A stretch of 64,000 bases of DNA. It comes from Peribacillus simplex. Lineage in GTDB: Bacteria > Bacillota > Bacilli > Bacillales > DSM-1321. Positions 35,747 through 42,874 of the stretch are shown here, piece after piece. The notes under the pieces were generated by a model that saw only the letters and a list, made by a program, of their open reading frames with translations, was not told the origin of the DNA and ran no database searches. The translations under genes and the position numbers were made by a program. The stretch covers positions 5,463,001-5,527,000 of the forward strand of contig NZ_CP126106.1 in assembly GCF_030123325.1 (NCBI RefSeq). Direction: 5' to 3'. The number at the start of each line of letters is the position of its first letter. Position 1 is the first letter of the stretch.

Positions 35747-38260
35747 TTAGCCTAAATTGCCATGGCAATTCTTATATTTTTTACCGCTGCCGCATGGGCA
35801 TAACGCGTTTCGGCCAACGTCTTCCTTTTTACGGGCAGGGGCTTTTTTCACTTTCCCCCCGTCTTCTTCCTTCGGATTGACCGCTTGACCTTGTATGACT
35901 TCCTTACGCTCCAAATTGTTGCGGATTTCTGCCTTCATGATGTATTTGGCGACTTCATCTTCCATTGAAGCAATCATGGCTTCAAACATTGCGAAACCTT
36001 CAGATTGATATTCACGTAACGGATCGATCTGGCCATAAGCACGAAGGTGGATCCCTTGGCGCAATTGCTCCATTGCATCAATATGGTCCATCCACTTACT
36101 ATCGACTGCACGAAGAACGATTACTTTTTCGAATTCACGCATTTGTTCTTCAGATAGCTCTTCTTCTTTTTGGTCATAGCTTTCTTTCACTTTCGCTAAA
36201 ATGAACTCAACCAACTCCGATTCATTTTTTCCTTCCAATTCAGCTACAGTGATTGAACCTTCATTAAATAGGTTACCATTCAGGTAATCCACAAGGCCTT
36301 GTAAATTCCAGCCTTCCTCATCACCCATCGGTGCAAACGCGACAACATTTCGCTCGATGGATGCCGTAATCATCGTTTCGACGATCTCACGTAAGTTTTC
36401 ACTTTCCATGACATCGAAACGCTGTTTATATATAATTTCCCGTTGTTGACGGAGAACATCATCATACTGCAGTAATTGCTTACGTGAATCGAAGTTATTG
36501 CCCTCGACCCGTTTCTGTGCGGATTCAACGGCCCTTGTCACCATTTTACTCTGAATTGGCTGGGAATCATCCATTCCAAGGCGTGCCATCATGTTTTTCA
36601 TGTTATCCGAACCGAAGCGGCGCATCAATTCATCTTCCATTGATAAATAGAATTGAGTGACCCCCGGGTCTCCCTGACGGCCTGACCGACCACGCAGCTG
36701 GTTATCTATACGCCTGCTTTCATGACGTTCCGTGCCGATGACGGCAAGGCCTCCAAGCTCCTTGACACCTTCACCAAGCTTGATATCCGTACCGCGCCCT
36801 GCCATGTTCGTAGCAATCGTAACTGAGCCCTGATTACCTGCATTCGCAATGATTTCCGCTTCACGCTCATGGTTCTTGGCATTCAAAACATCGTGAGGGA
36901 TTCCTTTTTTGGATAAATAGGCGGAAATGACTTCAGATGTTTCGATGGCAACCGTACCGACAAGCACTGGCTGACCCTTTTGATGACGCTCGGCGATATC
37001 TTCCACAACAGCCTTGAATTTCCCATCAGTCGTCGCGTATATAAGATCTGCCCTGTCATCCCTGATGATATTCCTGTTTGTCGGGATCGCAATGACATTC
37101 ATATTATAAATATTGCGGAATTCCTCTTCTTCCGTTTTGGCTGTACCGGTCATACCTGAAAGTTTTTCATACATCCTGAAATAGTTCTGGAATGTAATCG
37201 TCGCAAGAGTCATGCTTTCATTTTGAATTTCAAGTCCTTCTTTCGCTTCGATCGCCTGGTGGAGACCTTCACTGTAACGGCGGCCTTTCATCAAACGGCC
37301 AGTGAATTGGTCAACGATGACTATCTCGCCTTCCTGGACCACATAATCCACATCCAAATGCATGGAAACATGCGCCTTTAACGCCTGATTTATATGATGA
37401 TTCAAAGTAACGTGATTAATATCGAACAAATTATCGATATTAAACGCTTTTTCAGCCCGATTCATCCCATCTTCCGTCAGCTGTACACCTTTTGTCTTTT
37501 CATCATATGTGTAGTCCGTTTCTTTTTTTAAGGTTCTCACAAACGCATTGGCCTGGATATAAAGCTGAGCCGATTTTTGTGCGGAACCGGAAATGATCAA
37601 TGGCGTTCTCGCCTCATCGATCAAAATCGAATCGACCTCATCAATGACAGCAAAGTGCAGCGGGCGCTGTACCATCTGTTCTTTATATAACACCATATTG
37701 TCACGAAGATAATCAAAACCTAACTCATTATTCGTACTGTACGTAATATCCGCATTGTAAGCCGCCTGCTTTTCTTCTTTAGAATGACTGTTCAAATTCA
37801 ATCCGACGGTCAAACCAAGGAAATCATACAATACACCCATCTCGGTGGCATCACGGTGTGCCAAGTATTCATTGACAGTAACGACATGTACACCTTTACC
37901 GGTAAGCGCGTTTAAATAAACAGGCATGGTCGATGTTAAGGTTTTACCTTCCCCTGTTTTCATTTCGGAGATATTTCCATCATGAAGGGATGCCCCACCC
38001 ATGATTTGAACACGGTAAGGATATAAGCCCAGAGCACGCTTTGCACCTTCACGCGCAACCGCAAAAGCCTCGACAAGCAAATCATCAACGGTTTCCCCAT
38101 TTTGATAGCGCTCTTTAAACTCATCCGTTTTGGCACGCAACTGTTCATCCGATAGTGCAGCCGTCCCATCAGCCAGTGCTTCGACCTGATCGGCGATTTT
38201 TTCTAAACGTTTGATTTCTCGCTTGTTCGGATCAAAAACTTTATTTAATATATTAAGCAT
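35747..38260 (-). CDS. secA: Preprotein translocase ATPase SecA
   Basis: Motor of the Sec secretion pathway. The 837-residue protein has Walker A MKTGEGKT (near residue 103), DEVDSILIDEAR, the second nucleotide-binding domain with IATNMAGRGTDI and QLRGRSGRQGDPG, and the C-terminal zinc-binding tail CPCGSGKKYKNCHG that binds SecB or lipid. Length is the same class as B. subtilis SecA. A sigma-A promoter is visible at 38357-38385. It is followed by a terminator before prfB, although the two are often co-transcribed. Confidence 0.98.
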   Translation of the reverse strand: MLNILNKVFDPNKREIKRLEKIADQVEALADGTAALSDEQLRAKTDEFKERYQNGETVDDLLVEAFAVAREGAKRALGLYPYRVQIMGGASLHDGNISEMKTGEGKTLTSTMPVYLNALTGKGVHVVTVNEYLAHRDATEMGVLYDFLGLTVGLNLNSHSKEEKQAAYNADITYSTNNELGFDYLRDNMVLYKEQMVQRPLHFAVIDEVDSILIDEARTPLIISGSAQKSAQLYIQANAFVRTLKKETDYTYDEKTKGVQLTEDGMNRAEKAFNIDNLFDINHVTLNHHINQALKAHVSMHLDVDYVVQEGEIVIVDQFTGRLMKGRRYSEGLHQAIEAKEGLEIQNESMTLATITFQNYFRMYEKLSGMTGTAKTEEEEFRNIYNMNVIAIPTNRNIIRDDRADLIYATTDGKFKAVVEDIAERHQKGQPVLVGTVAIETSEVISAYLSKKGIPHDVLNAKNHEREAEIIANAGNQGSVTIATNMAGRGTDIKLGEGVKELGGLAVIGTERHESRRIDNQLRGRSGRQGDPGVTQFYLSMEDELMRRFGSDNMKNMMARLGMDDSQPIQSKMVTRAVESAQKRVEGNNFDSRKQLLQYDDVLRQQREIIYKQRFDVMESENLREIVETMITASIERNVVAFAPMGDEEGWNLQGLVDYLNGNLFNEGSITVAELEGKNESELVEFILAKVKESYDQKEEELSEEQMREFEKVIVLRAVDSKWMDHIDAMEQLRQGIHLRAYGQIDPLREYQSEGFAMFEAMIASMEDEVAKYIMKAEIRNNLERKEVIQGQAVNPKEEDGGKVKKAPARKKEDVGRNALCPCGSGKKYKNCHGNLG

Positions 38261-38679
38261 TCAATAACGCTCCTCTATTATGGTAATGATCGTTCAATGA
38301 CTAAATTCATATAAGTAAGAAGAAACACATCTTCTATTATTACTAATGCACGCTTAATTTTACCACTTCTATTCTAGAGGTACAACTTCATGTCACTTGC
38401 CTGGTATAGACCTGAATTCAATTCTTGCGAAAAACAATGGATAAATGAGGAGCAAAACTGTTAAAATAGAAGGAAGTATATAAAATATGTTGCAAACTCC
38501 CCACTATTCCATGTGCAAATGAGAATTATCCATAACCTTCCATCACTAGATGCTGTGTCCTCTCTAGCGATAGCATGTCAAGGTAATCCAACCTTACAGG
38601 CGTCATGTTTTGAATGATAAGGTGGGCTACTGAAACTTAATAGCGGAAGATAAATAGAACATGTTTCGAGGTGGTATTG
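38261..38679. other. Intergenic region between divergent secA and sinR
   Basis: About 419 bp. The minus-strand secA promoter (38357-38385) lies here. The sinR-proximal 150 bases include partly complementary GTAAGGTT / AACCTTAC-like segments around 38580-38610, but I recognise no known RNA family and no strong plus-strand promoter. Confidence 0.5.
38357..38385 (-). promoter_or_regulatory. Sigma-A promoter of secA
   Basis: On the minus strand TTGTAC, a 17-base spacer ending in TGG, and TAAAAT; about 95 bases before the secA start. Confidence 0.65.
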
Positions 38680-39003
38680 ATGATTGGTGAACGTGTAAAA
38701 AAACTGCGAGAAGAAAAGAAAATGTCGATGACTGAACTTGCCGATAAAGCGGGTGTGGCAAAGTCTTATTTAAGTTCGCTCGAGCGGAACTTACAAACGA
38801 ATCCTTCTATTCAATTTCTTGAAAAAATCTCCGCCGTACTTAACATTCCTGTCGATGCCCTGCTTTATGATGCACCAAATAAGGAAACTTTGGACAATGA
38901 CTGGATGAAAATCGTTGAGGAAGCCATGAATTCAGGTGTTTCAAAACAACAATTCAGGGAATTCATCGAGTTTAATAAATGGAGAAAAGATAAAGAAGAG
39001 TAG
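38680..39003 (+). CDS. sinR: Biofilm master repressor SinR
   Basis: DNA-binding repressor of matrix operons, 107 residues. Residues 1-65 form an HTH-XRE domain with the recognition region AGVAKSYLSSLERN and TNPSIQFLEKIS, nearly identical to B. subtilis SinR. The C-terminal part (DNDWMKIVEEAMNSGVSK, QQFREFIEFNKWRK) is the SinI/SinR oligomerisation domain. ATG 38680 follows GAGGTGG. In B. subtilis sinI and sinR form one operon; here sinI is on the opposite strand and convergent, so the two genes have separate promoters. Confidence 0.94.
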   Translation: MIGERVKKLREEKKMSMTELADKAGVAKSYLSSLERNLQTNPSIQFLEKISAVLNIPVDALLYDAPNKETLDNDWMKIVEEAMNSGVSKQQFREFIEFNKWRKDKEE

Positions 39004-39048
39004 AGTGGTAGTGTACTAGTTTACCTACATAATCCAAGTTTGAATAAA

Positions 39049-39088
39049 CCCTATAAACAGCTAGTGAATCGAACCACTGTTTATAGGG
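39049..39088. terminator. Hairpin between convergent sinR and sinI
   Basis: CCCTATAAACAG (39049-39060) and CTGTTTATAGGG (39077-39088) form a perfect 12-base stem with a 16-base loop. A shared terminator is likely, although neither side has a strong T-run. Confidence 0.6.
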
Positions 39089-39111
39089 ATGTTCTCGATC
39101 TTGTTCGGAAC

Positions 39112-39252
39112 CTATTTTCCATCGTTCTCCTCAAATGTTACCTCAAGGCTTTCCTTTTTCAAAAAAGCACTGATTTCCTCTTTTTTGAAACCCAAGCTCC
39201 TTGCTTCTGAAATCAATTTCACCCATTCTTGATCCATTGCCACATTAGCCAC
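39112..39252 (-). CDS. sinI: SinR anti-repressor SinI
   Basis: A 46-residue protein that would bind SinR and free matrix promoters. It reads MANVAMDQEWVKLISEAR then SLGFKKEEISAFLKKES and a short acidic tail. The MDQEWVKL(I/M)xEA segment matches the SinI dimerisation helix and is also similar to residues DNDWMKIVEEAMNSGVSK of the SinR encoded here. The GTG start (39252) is eight bases after AGGAGG; GTG 39243 and ATG 39237 are alternatives. It is too short for most gene finders. A c-di-GMP riboswitch lies directly upstream, and the ribosome site is part of a hairpin that competes with the riboswitch fold. Confidence 0.88.
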   Translation of the reverse strand: MANVAMDQEWVKLISEARSLGFKKEEISAFLKKESLEVTFEENDGK

Positions 39253-39263
39253 CTCTTCTACCT

Positions 39264-39287
39264 CCTAAAATACTCTTGTATTTCAGG
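39264..39287 (-). promoter_or_regulatory. SD-sequestering hairpin of the sinI leader
   Basis: On the minus strand CCTGAAATAC pairs with GTATTTTAGG (10 bp, one G-U) around an AAGA loop. The 3' arm includes the first AGG of the sinI AGGAGG. The 5' arm begins with CCT (39285-39287), the same bases that close riboswitch P1, so the two structures exclude one another. Confidence 0.65.
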
Positions 39288-39365
39288 CAGACCAGCCATC
39301 ATAGTCACAAGGACCTTAGACCTGTGCCTTTGCGTCCCAATCTTTCAATAAGTTTGCCTTTGTCG
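39283..39365 (-). ncRNA. Cyclic di-GMP-I (GEMM) riboswitch upstream of sinI
   Basis: The minus strand shows the GEMM-I core: GGCAAAC, a P2 hairpin with GAAA tetraloop (TTGAAAGA), GGGACGCAAAG, a P3 arm GGCACAGGTCTAAGG...CCTTGTG, and the 3' strand GATGGCTGGTCTGCC. P1 is formed by AGGCA (39355-39359) and TGCCT (39285-39289). The order, spacing and conserved residues agree with the c-di-GMP-I class. It ends 31 bases before the sinI start codon, so it belongs to the sinI leader. Confidence 0.85.
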
Positions 39366-39398
39366 TGGTATTTATTACCATATAGTGCTTATAATCAT

Positions 39399-39404
39399 AT
39401 TATA
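39399..39404 (-). promoter_or_regulatory. Candidate -10 of the riboswitch-sinI transcript
   Basis: TATAAT on the minus strand, about 35 bases before the riboswitch core. The -35 region is weak. A TGTCGGA sequence (complement of 39469-39475) and TGTCGGT (39436-39442) resemble Spo0A boxes (TGTCGAA), so activation by Spo0A~P is conceivable, as for B. subtilis sinI. Confidence 0.45.
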
Positions 39405-39529
39405 ACGGATATACACTCCATATATTGCTATTTTATGTCGGTAATCTGCATAAAAGCAAAAACTTTTATCCGACAAAATATTACAATATCAAGAAAATTC
39501 ATGGTGCAGGTAAATTATGATGGACTAAT

Positions 39530-39727
39530 TCAATTTCGTTTTTTTGTATAATAGTGAATATTGCTCTTCTTAATAGTTGGTTGGGGTATATTGATTCTCT
39601 CAATTATAAGTGCATCGAGGGCCTTTTGCGCAGTTAAATCCTCATCGCATTTCGGGCAAAGCCACTTTCCATATTCCGCACTGCTAAAAGATGCCCAATG
39701 GCATGTATGGCAATTCTTTTGATACAA
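39530..39727 (-). CDS. Small zinc-ribbon-like protein, unknown function
   Basis: About 65 residues with two Cys pairs, CHTC near residue 6 and CPKC near residue 28, as in a small zinc ribbon, followed by a helical segment (LTAQKALDALIIERI) and a basic tail. I do not recognise a named family. The frame begins at TTG 39736 or TTG 39727; only the second is properly spaced from GAGGGG. It lies between hpf and the sinI leader on the minus strand, ending about 125 bases before the sinI -10, so it may have its own promoter. Confidence 0.55.
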   Translation of the reverse strand: MYQKNCHTCHWASFSSAEYGKWLCPKCDEDLTAQKALDALIIERINIPQPTIKKSNIHYYTKKRN

Positions 39728-39862
39728 GTTATCCAACCCCTCTGCACCTTGATCAAATTGTTTTTTTATAAATTACTATACGTTCTTTTTAAAGAACCGA
39801 CAATTCGAGTATAGTGCAAAAGATAGGGGTAATTGGTAAATCCAAAGTAAACGAACCCTATC

Positions 39863-39898
39863 AAAAAAGCACAACCCAGAGGCCTGGGTTGTGCTTTT
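39863..39898 (-). terminator. Terminator of hpf
   Basis: AAAGCACAACCCAGG / CTGGGTTGTGCTTT hairpin with T-run on the minus strand. Confidence 0.9.
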
Positions 39899-39914
39899 GG
39901 TCTTAGATTAATAG

Positions 39915-40472
39915 TTAACTAGGTTCAATCAACCCATAGCGTCCATCTTTTCGGCGGTACACTACGTTCGTTGTATTCGTATCCGCATTCGTGTAAACGA
40001 AGAAACTGTGACCAAGCATATTCATTTGTAAAATAGCCTCTTCACTGTCCATCGGCTTTAAATCAAAGCGCTTATTGCGGACCACTTCAATATCATTATC
40101 GTCTTCGAATTCATCCACCACTTCGTCAACATCCGTATTGAAGGCGAATGCATCGGGTGTAGTCGATAGATTGTTCCGGAACTTACGATTGACCTTCGTT
40201 TTATGTTTACGAATTTGGCGCTCAAGCTTATCATTGATCAAATCAATGGCAGCATACATATCCGCATTTTCCTCTTCAGCGCGAAGAACCAAATTCTGCA
40301 TGGGAATCGTCACTTCGACCTTAGATGTATTATTGTTCACTTTTAAATTCACTAACACATTTGCATCTGGTGTATTGTTAAAATATCTTTCTAACTTGCC
40401 AATTTTCTTTTCGACGTATTCTCGAATTGCTGGAGTTACCTCAATGTTTTCACCGCGTACGTTGTAATTCAT
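39915..40472 (-). CDS. hpf: Ribosome hibernation promoting factor, long form
   Basis: Binds the 30S subunit and dimerises ribosomes into inactive 100S particles in stationary phase or stress. At 185 residues it is the long form: N-terminal HPF domain (MNYNVRGENIEVTPAIREYVEKKIGKLER-type start, residues 1-100), a linker, and the C-terminal dimerisation domain with RFDLKPMDSEEAILQMNML and NVVYRRKDGRYGLIEP. AAGGAGG precedes the ATG. A sigma-B-type promoter is visible at 40518-40543, consistent with YvyD of B. subtilis, a sigma-B and sigma-H target. Confidence 0.95.
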   Translation of the reverse strand: MNYNVRGENIEVTPAIREYVEKKIGKLERYFNNTPDANVLVNLKVNNNTSKVEVTIPMQNLVLRAEEENADMYAAIDLINDKLERQIRKHKTKVNRKFRNNLSTTPDAFAFNTDVDEVVDEFEDDNDIEVVRNKRFDLKPMDSEEAILQMNMLGHSFFVYTNADTNTTNVVYRRKDGRYGLIEPS

Positions 40473-40517
40473 AAAGTGAGTCCTCCTTAAATTAAGACTA
40501 TACAGTTAGATTCTACA

Positions 40518-40543
40518 ATACCCCTCCGGTTCCCTTTAGAAAC
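40518..40543 (-). promoter_or_regulatory. Sigma-B-type promoter of hpf
   Basis: On the minus strand GTTTCT, a 14-base spacer and GGGTAT. The -10 is perfect and the -35 keeps GTTT. Confidence 0.65.
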
Positions 40544-40635
40544 ACATCATGAAATATGTCGAAATAATGAAACAATTGTCGGAAGGTTTGGAAAGGGTTG
40601 ATGTCTGCCCTAGCTTCATTATATCAAATGCTATG

Positions 40636-41132
40636 CTATAAAGAAAAAATTAAGCCTATATTATTTACAGAAAATTTAAAAATATTTAACATAAAAACCG
40701 TTTGGAATCCAAACGGCTGGTTCCGCGGTCTCAGAATATCCAAAGAGACACTGATGAATTGAAGGGACTGATAGATCAATTGCTGATTTAAACCGTTCCT
40801 CTCCTTCAGCTTTGCCACTTCATCAATCAATTCCGCTTTTAGCATTGCAAGGACTTCCGTATCTTCAGGTCCTGTCAGTTCCGTCACGGTATGGATGGAG
40901 GCAGGCTGTCCCGCCATTCCATTGGCTGCAAGAAATTCCCCGACTGCCCTTTCCCTTTCCTTATCCGTTTGACCGATGGCTTTAATATGCTTTTGTTCCG
41001 AAATCAGCAGGGCAGTAATCGCCTCGGTATCATTCGCTTTCAAAATGGCGTTTTCCTTATCGCCAATTGATTGAAGCTTTTATGAAGCTTGATCAATTTT
41101 TCAAGCGATCCGATGATGTTCCGTGCAGACAA
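40636..41132 (-). pseudogene. flgN: Frameshifted and truncated flgN (flagellar chaperone)
   Basis: FlgN is the export chaperone for hook-filament junction proteins FlgK and FlgL. A TTG start at 41132 after GGAGG gives SARNIIGSLEKLIKLHKSF then NQLAIRKTPF-stop. One frame away the match resumes as KENAILKANDTEAITALLIS and runs through LNQQLIYQSLQFISVSLDIL, conserved FlgN text. So a single-base loss near 41062 breaks the gene. After LDILRP the frame reads through a terminator hairpin into unrelated sequence, so the C-terminus is also lost. The genes normally following it (flgK, flgL, fliW, csrA, hag) are absent. Confidence 0.8.
40693..40717 (-). terminator. Terminator within the end of the flgN frame
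   Basis: CCGTTTGGA / TCCAAACGG stem followed by TTTTTATG on the minus strand. It probably belonged to the last gene of the flagellar operon and was joined to flgN by a deletion. Confidence 0.8.
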
Positions 41133-41209
41133 GTTCCTGCCTCCTCCGCTCATAAATGAAGGACGGAAAATGGCTCCGTCCACTTCATTCAAGCTTTTAC
41201 ATTGAAAAT

Positions 41210-41473
41210 TCATTTCCGGTAAAAATCGATGAGACCCTTTGCCGTTGCTTGTGCATTCAATTTATAATTTCCTTTTTCAACTTGGATTTTCAATTCGTCC
41301 ACTTTTGCTTGTCTTGCAGCAAGAATCGGGGATGATTGCTGCATTTCTTTTGCCTCTGAAGAAATTTCTACTTTATCCGAGGATTTGACCTTGGACTCTT
41401 TGATATTCCCCGTTTTAGTGGCTTGTAGTTTATAAGGGTTAACACCTGTCATACCTACGTTATTGATTTTCAT
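41210..41473 (-). CDS. flgM: Anti-sigma-D factor FlgM
   Basis: An 87-residue protein that holds the flagellar sigma factor SigD inactive until the hook is complete. The N-terminus (MKINNVGMTGVNPYK) and the C-terminal sigma-binding region (RQAKVDELKIQVEKGNYKL, ATAKGLIDFYRK) are conserved, and the frame is intact with GAGGATC upstream. It lies between two broken genes of the flagellar locus. If flagella are truly lost it may be relic, or it may still restrain SigD for autolysin genes. Confidence 0.9.
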   Translation of the reverse strand: MKINNVGMTGVNPYKLQATKTGNIKESKVKSSDKVEISSEAKEMQQSSPILAARQAKVDELKIQVEKGNYKLNAQATAKGLIDFYRK

Positions 41474-41667
41474 ATTCCAGATCCTCTCCTTCGGTCGATT
41501 TTATAAATCCCATAATGTTTCAATTCATTAACACATGAAAATGGCTCTGGAATGTGTTATTCTCCCTATCTTTAATTGTTTCCTGTAATCTTTCCTTAGA
41601 CACCCATTGTCGAATTCTGTTCTCAATATCGAATATTTTAACAAATAACGCATCACGTTTCCATGAT

Positions 41668-42086
41668 TTATCCTTTTTGATCATCCTTCATGTAGTACGT
41701 ATTTTTTTTATCATTTCCTAGAATTCCAGTCACGCGCTTTTCCTCATTTTCAAATGCCTGCAAATCCGTAACGAGTGTATCCCTGCACTTGCCGCATAAC
41801 CTTCCGCTCTTGATGTTAGCGCCGCACTTTTCACATGGAATTCCTAGATTGGCAAACTGCGCAATCCTCAACTTTCCGGTTCTCACAAATTTAATTATTA
41901 ACGTTTCTCAACGCCAGTGTCCTTAACCACCTGCATCATGGACGCCGTTCTATTTACTTTCTTGCGGAAATATGCATAAACTTTATCATATTGGGCTTCT
42001 TCTTCTTTATAACAGGCATCGCATACATCCCGGAATTTCGTCATAACGAATAACGAATTACAGTTCGGACAGTTGAATACTTCCAT
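41668..42086 (-). pseudogene. yvyF: Frameshifted yvyF (flagellar-region zinc-ribbon protein)
   Basis: Two adjacent frames together make one YvyF protein. The first (42086 down to 41898) gives a CPNCNSLFVMTKFRDVCDAC zinc-ribbon start and ends TGVEKR-stop. The second continues LIIKFVRTGKLRIAQF, NLGIPCEKCG, RLCGKC and KKNTYYMK. Joining needs a one-base insertion near 41900. In B. subtilis yvyF lies between comFC and flgM, as here. The single indel could be a sequencing error, but flgN beside it is broken too. Confidence 0.8.
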
Positions 42087-42181
42087 CGAGGCCCCTCATT
42101 CACCATCACAGCGATTATTCTTTAGTGTATATATCGAATAATCCCGGCGATACTTTAGGATATTCATTAAAATAAGCTGTT

Positions 42182-42874
42182 TCACCTAGCCAGGGTGATG
42201 GATGATACTTCTTTGGCCCCAGCCATTATCAATGCTTTCGCTGCATGCCTGAGAGTTGTGCCTGTCGTGTAAATGTCATCGATGATCAAAATAGATTTAT
42301 GCTCCAGCAAATCAGATTGCATGACCTGAAAAACCTGCGGTAATGAGATTCTCTCTTGCCGTGATTTTTTTGATTGTTTTTCCGTATGTATTCTGGTCAA
42401 GGTCTCAACCGTGTGAAGTCCAATGAGATCTGCCAAAGCCTGCCCTTGGTTGAATCCCCGCTCCCTAAGCCGTTCATGACTAAGCGGGATGGCCGTTACT
42501 AGGTCAAATTCCATGTCTTTTAACCTTTCTTTCAAAAAAGGGGCGAAAACCTCAGCTAATGCATAATCCCCCCGGTACTTATATTTAGCAATAATATCTT
42601 TTAAGTGTTCATTATAATGAAATAGAGATATGTTCATCGACAAAAAGCCTCCCCATTCACCATCCCTTTCCCATCTTGAACAATCCAGACAGAGGTCACT
42701 GGTCATATATTCCCCGTCCAACTCCCTTGAGCACATTGAACATGTCTTTCCGGTAATCCTATTAAGTTTCCCCTCACATACTTCGCAGATTGCCCTTGCC
42801 TCGGCCCGCTTAAGCAAGCTCCTCCATGTCAATGCCCGACTCATTCCATCATCACAAACAAGACATCTATTCAT
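42182..42874 (-). CDS. comFC: Late competence protein ComFC
   Basis: Phosphoribosyltransferase-like protein required for transformation, 230 residues. An N-terminal zinc-ribbon-like region has CLVC, CEVC, CSMC and CLDC pairs. The C-terminal part has the PRPP-binding loop ILIIDDIYTTGTT near residue 195 and the GFNQGQALA motif. It overlaps comFA by 8 bases, so translation is coupled. comFB, which sits between them in B. subtilis, is absent, as in many Bacillaceae. Confidence 0.93.
   Translation of the reverse strand: MNRCLVCDDGMSRALTWRSLLKRAEARAICEVCEGKLNRITGKTCSMCSRELDGEYMTSDLCLDCSRWERDGEWGGFLSMNISLFHYNEHLKDIIAKYKYRGDYALAEVFAPFLKERLKDMEFDLVTAIPLSHERLRERGFNQGQALADLIGLHTVETLTRIHTEKQSKKSRQERISLPQVFQVMQSDLLEHKSILIIDDIYTTGTTLRHAAKALIMAGAKEVSSITLAR

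Noticed and set aside
38580..38679. Possible structured leader before sinR
   Set aside because: Partly complementary segments are present but fit no known riboswitch class, and there is no terminator or SD-sequestering hairpin I can defend.
39276..39551. Plus-strand frame of 91 codons
   Set aside because: Antisense to the riboswitch and sinI promoter, no ribosome site, no protein-like features.
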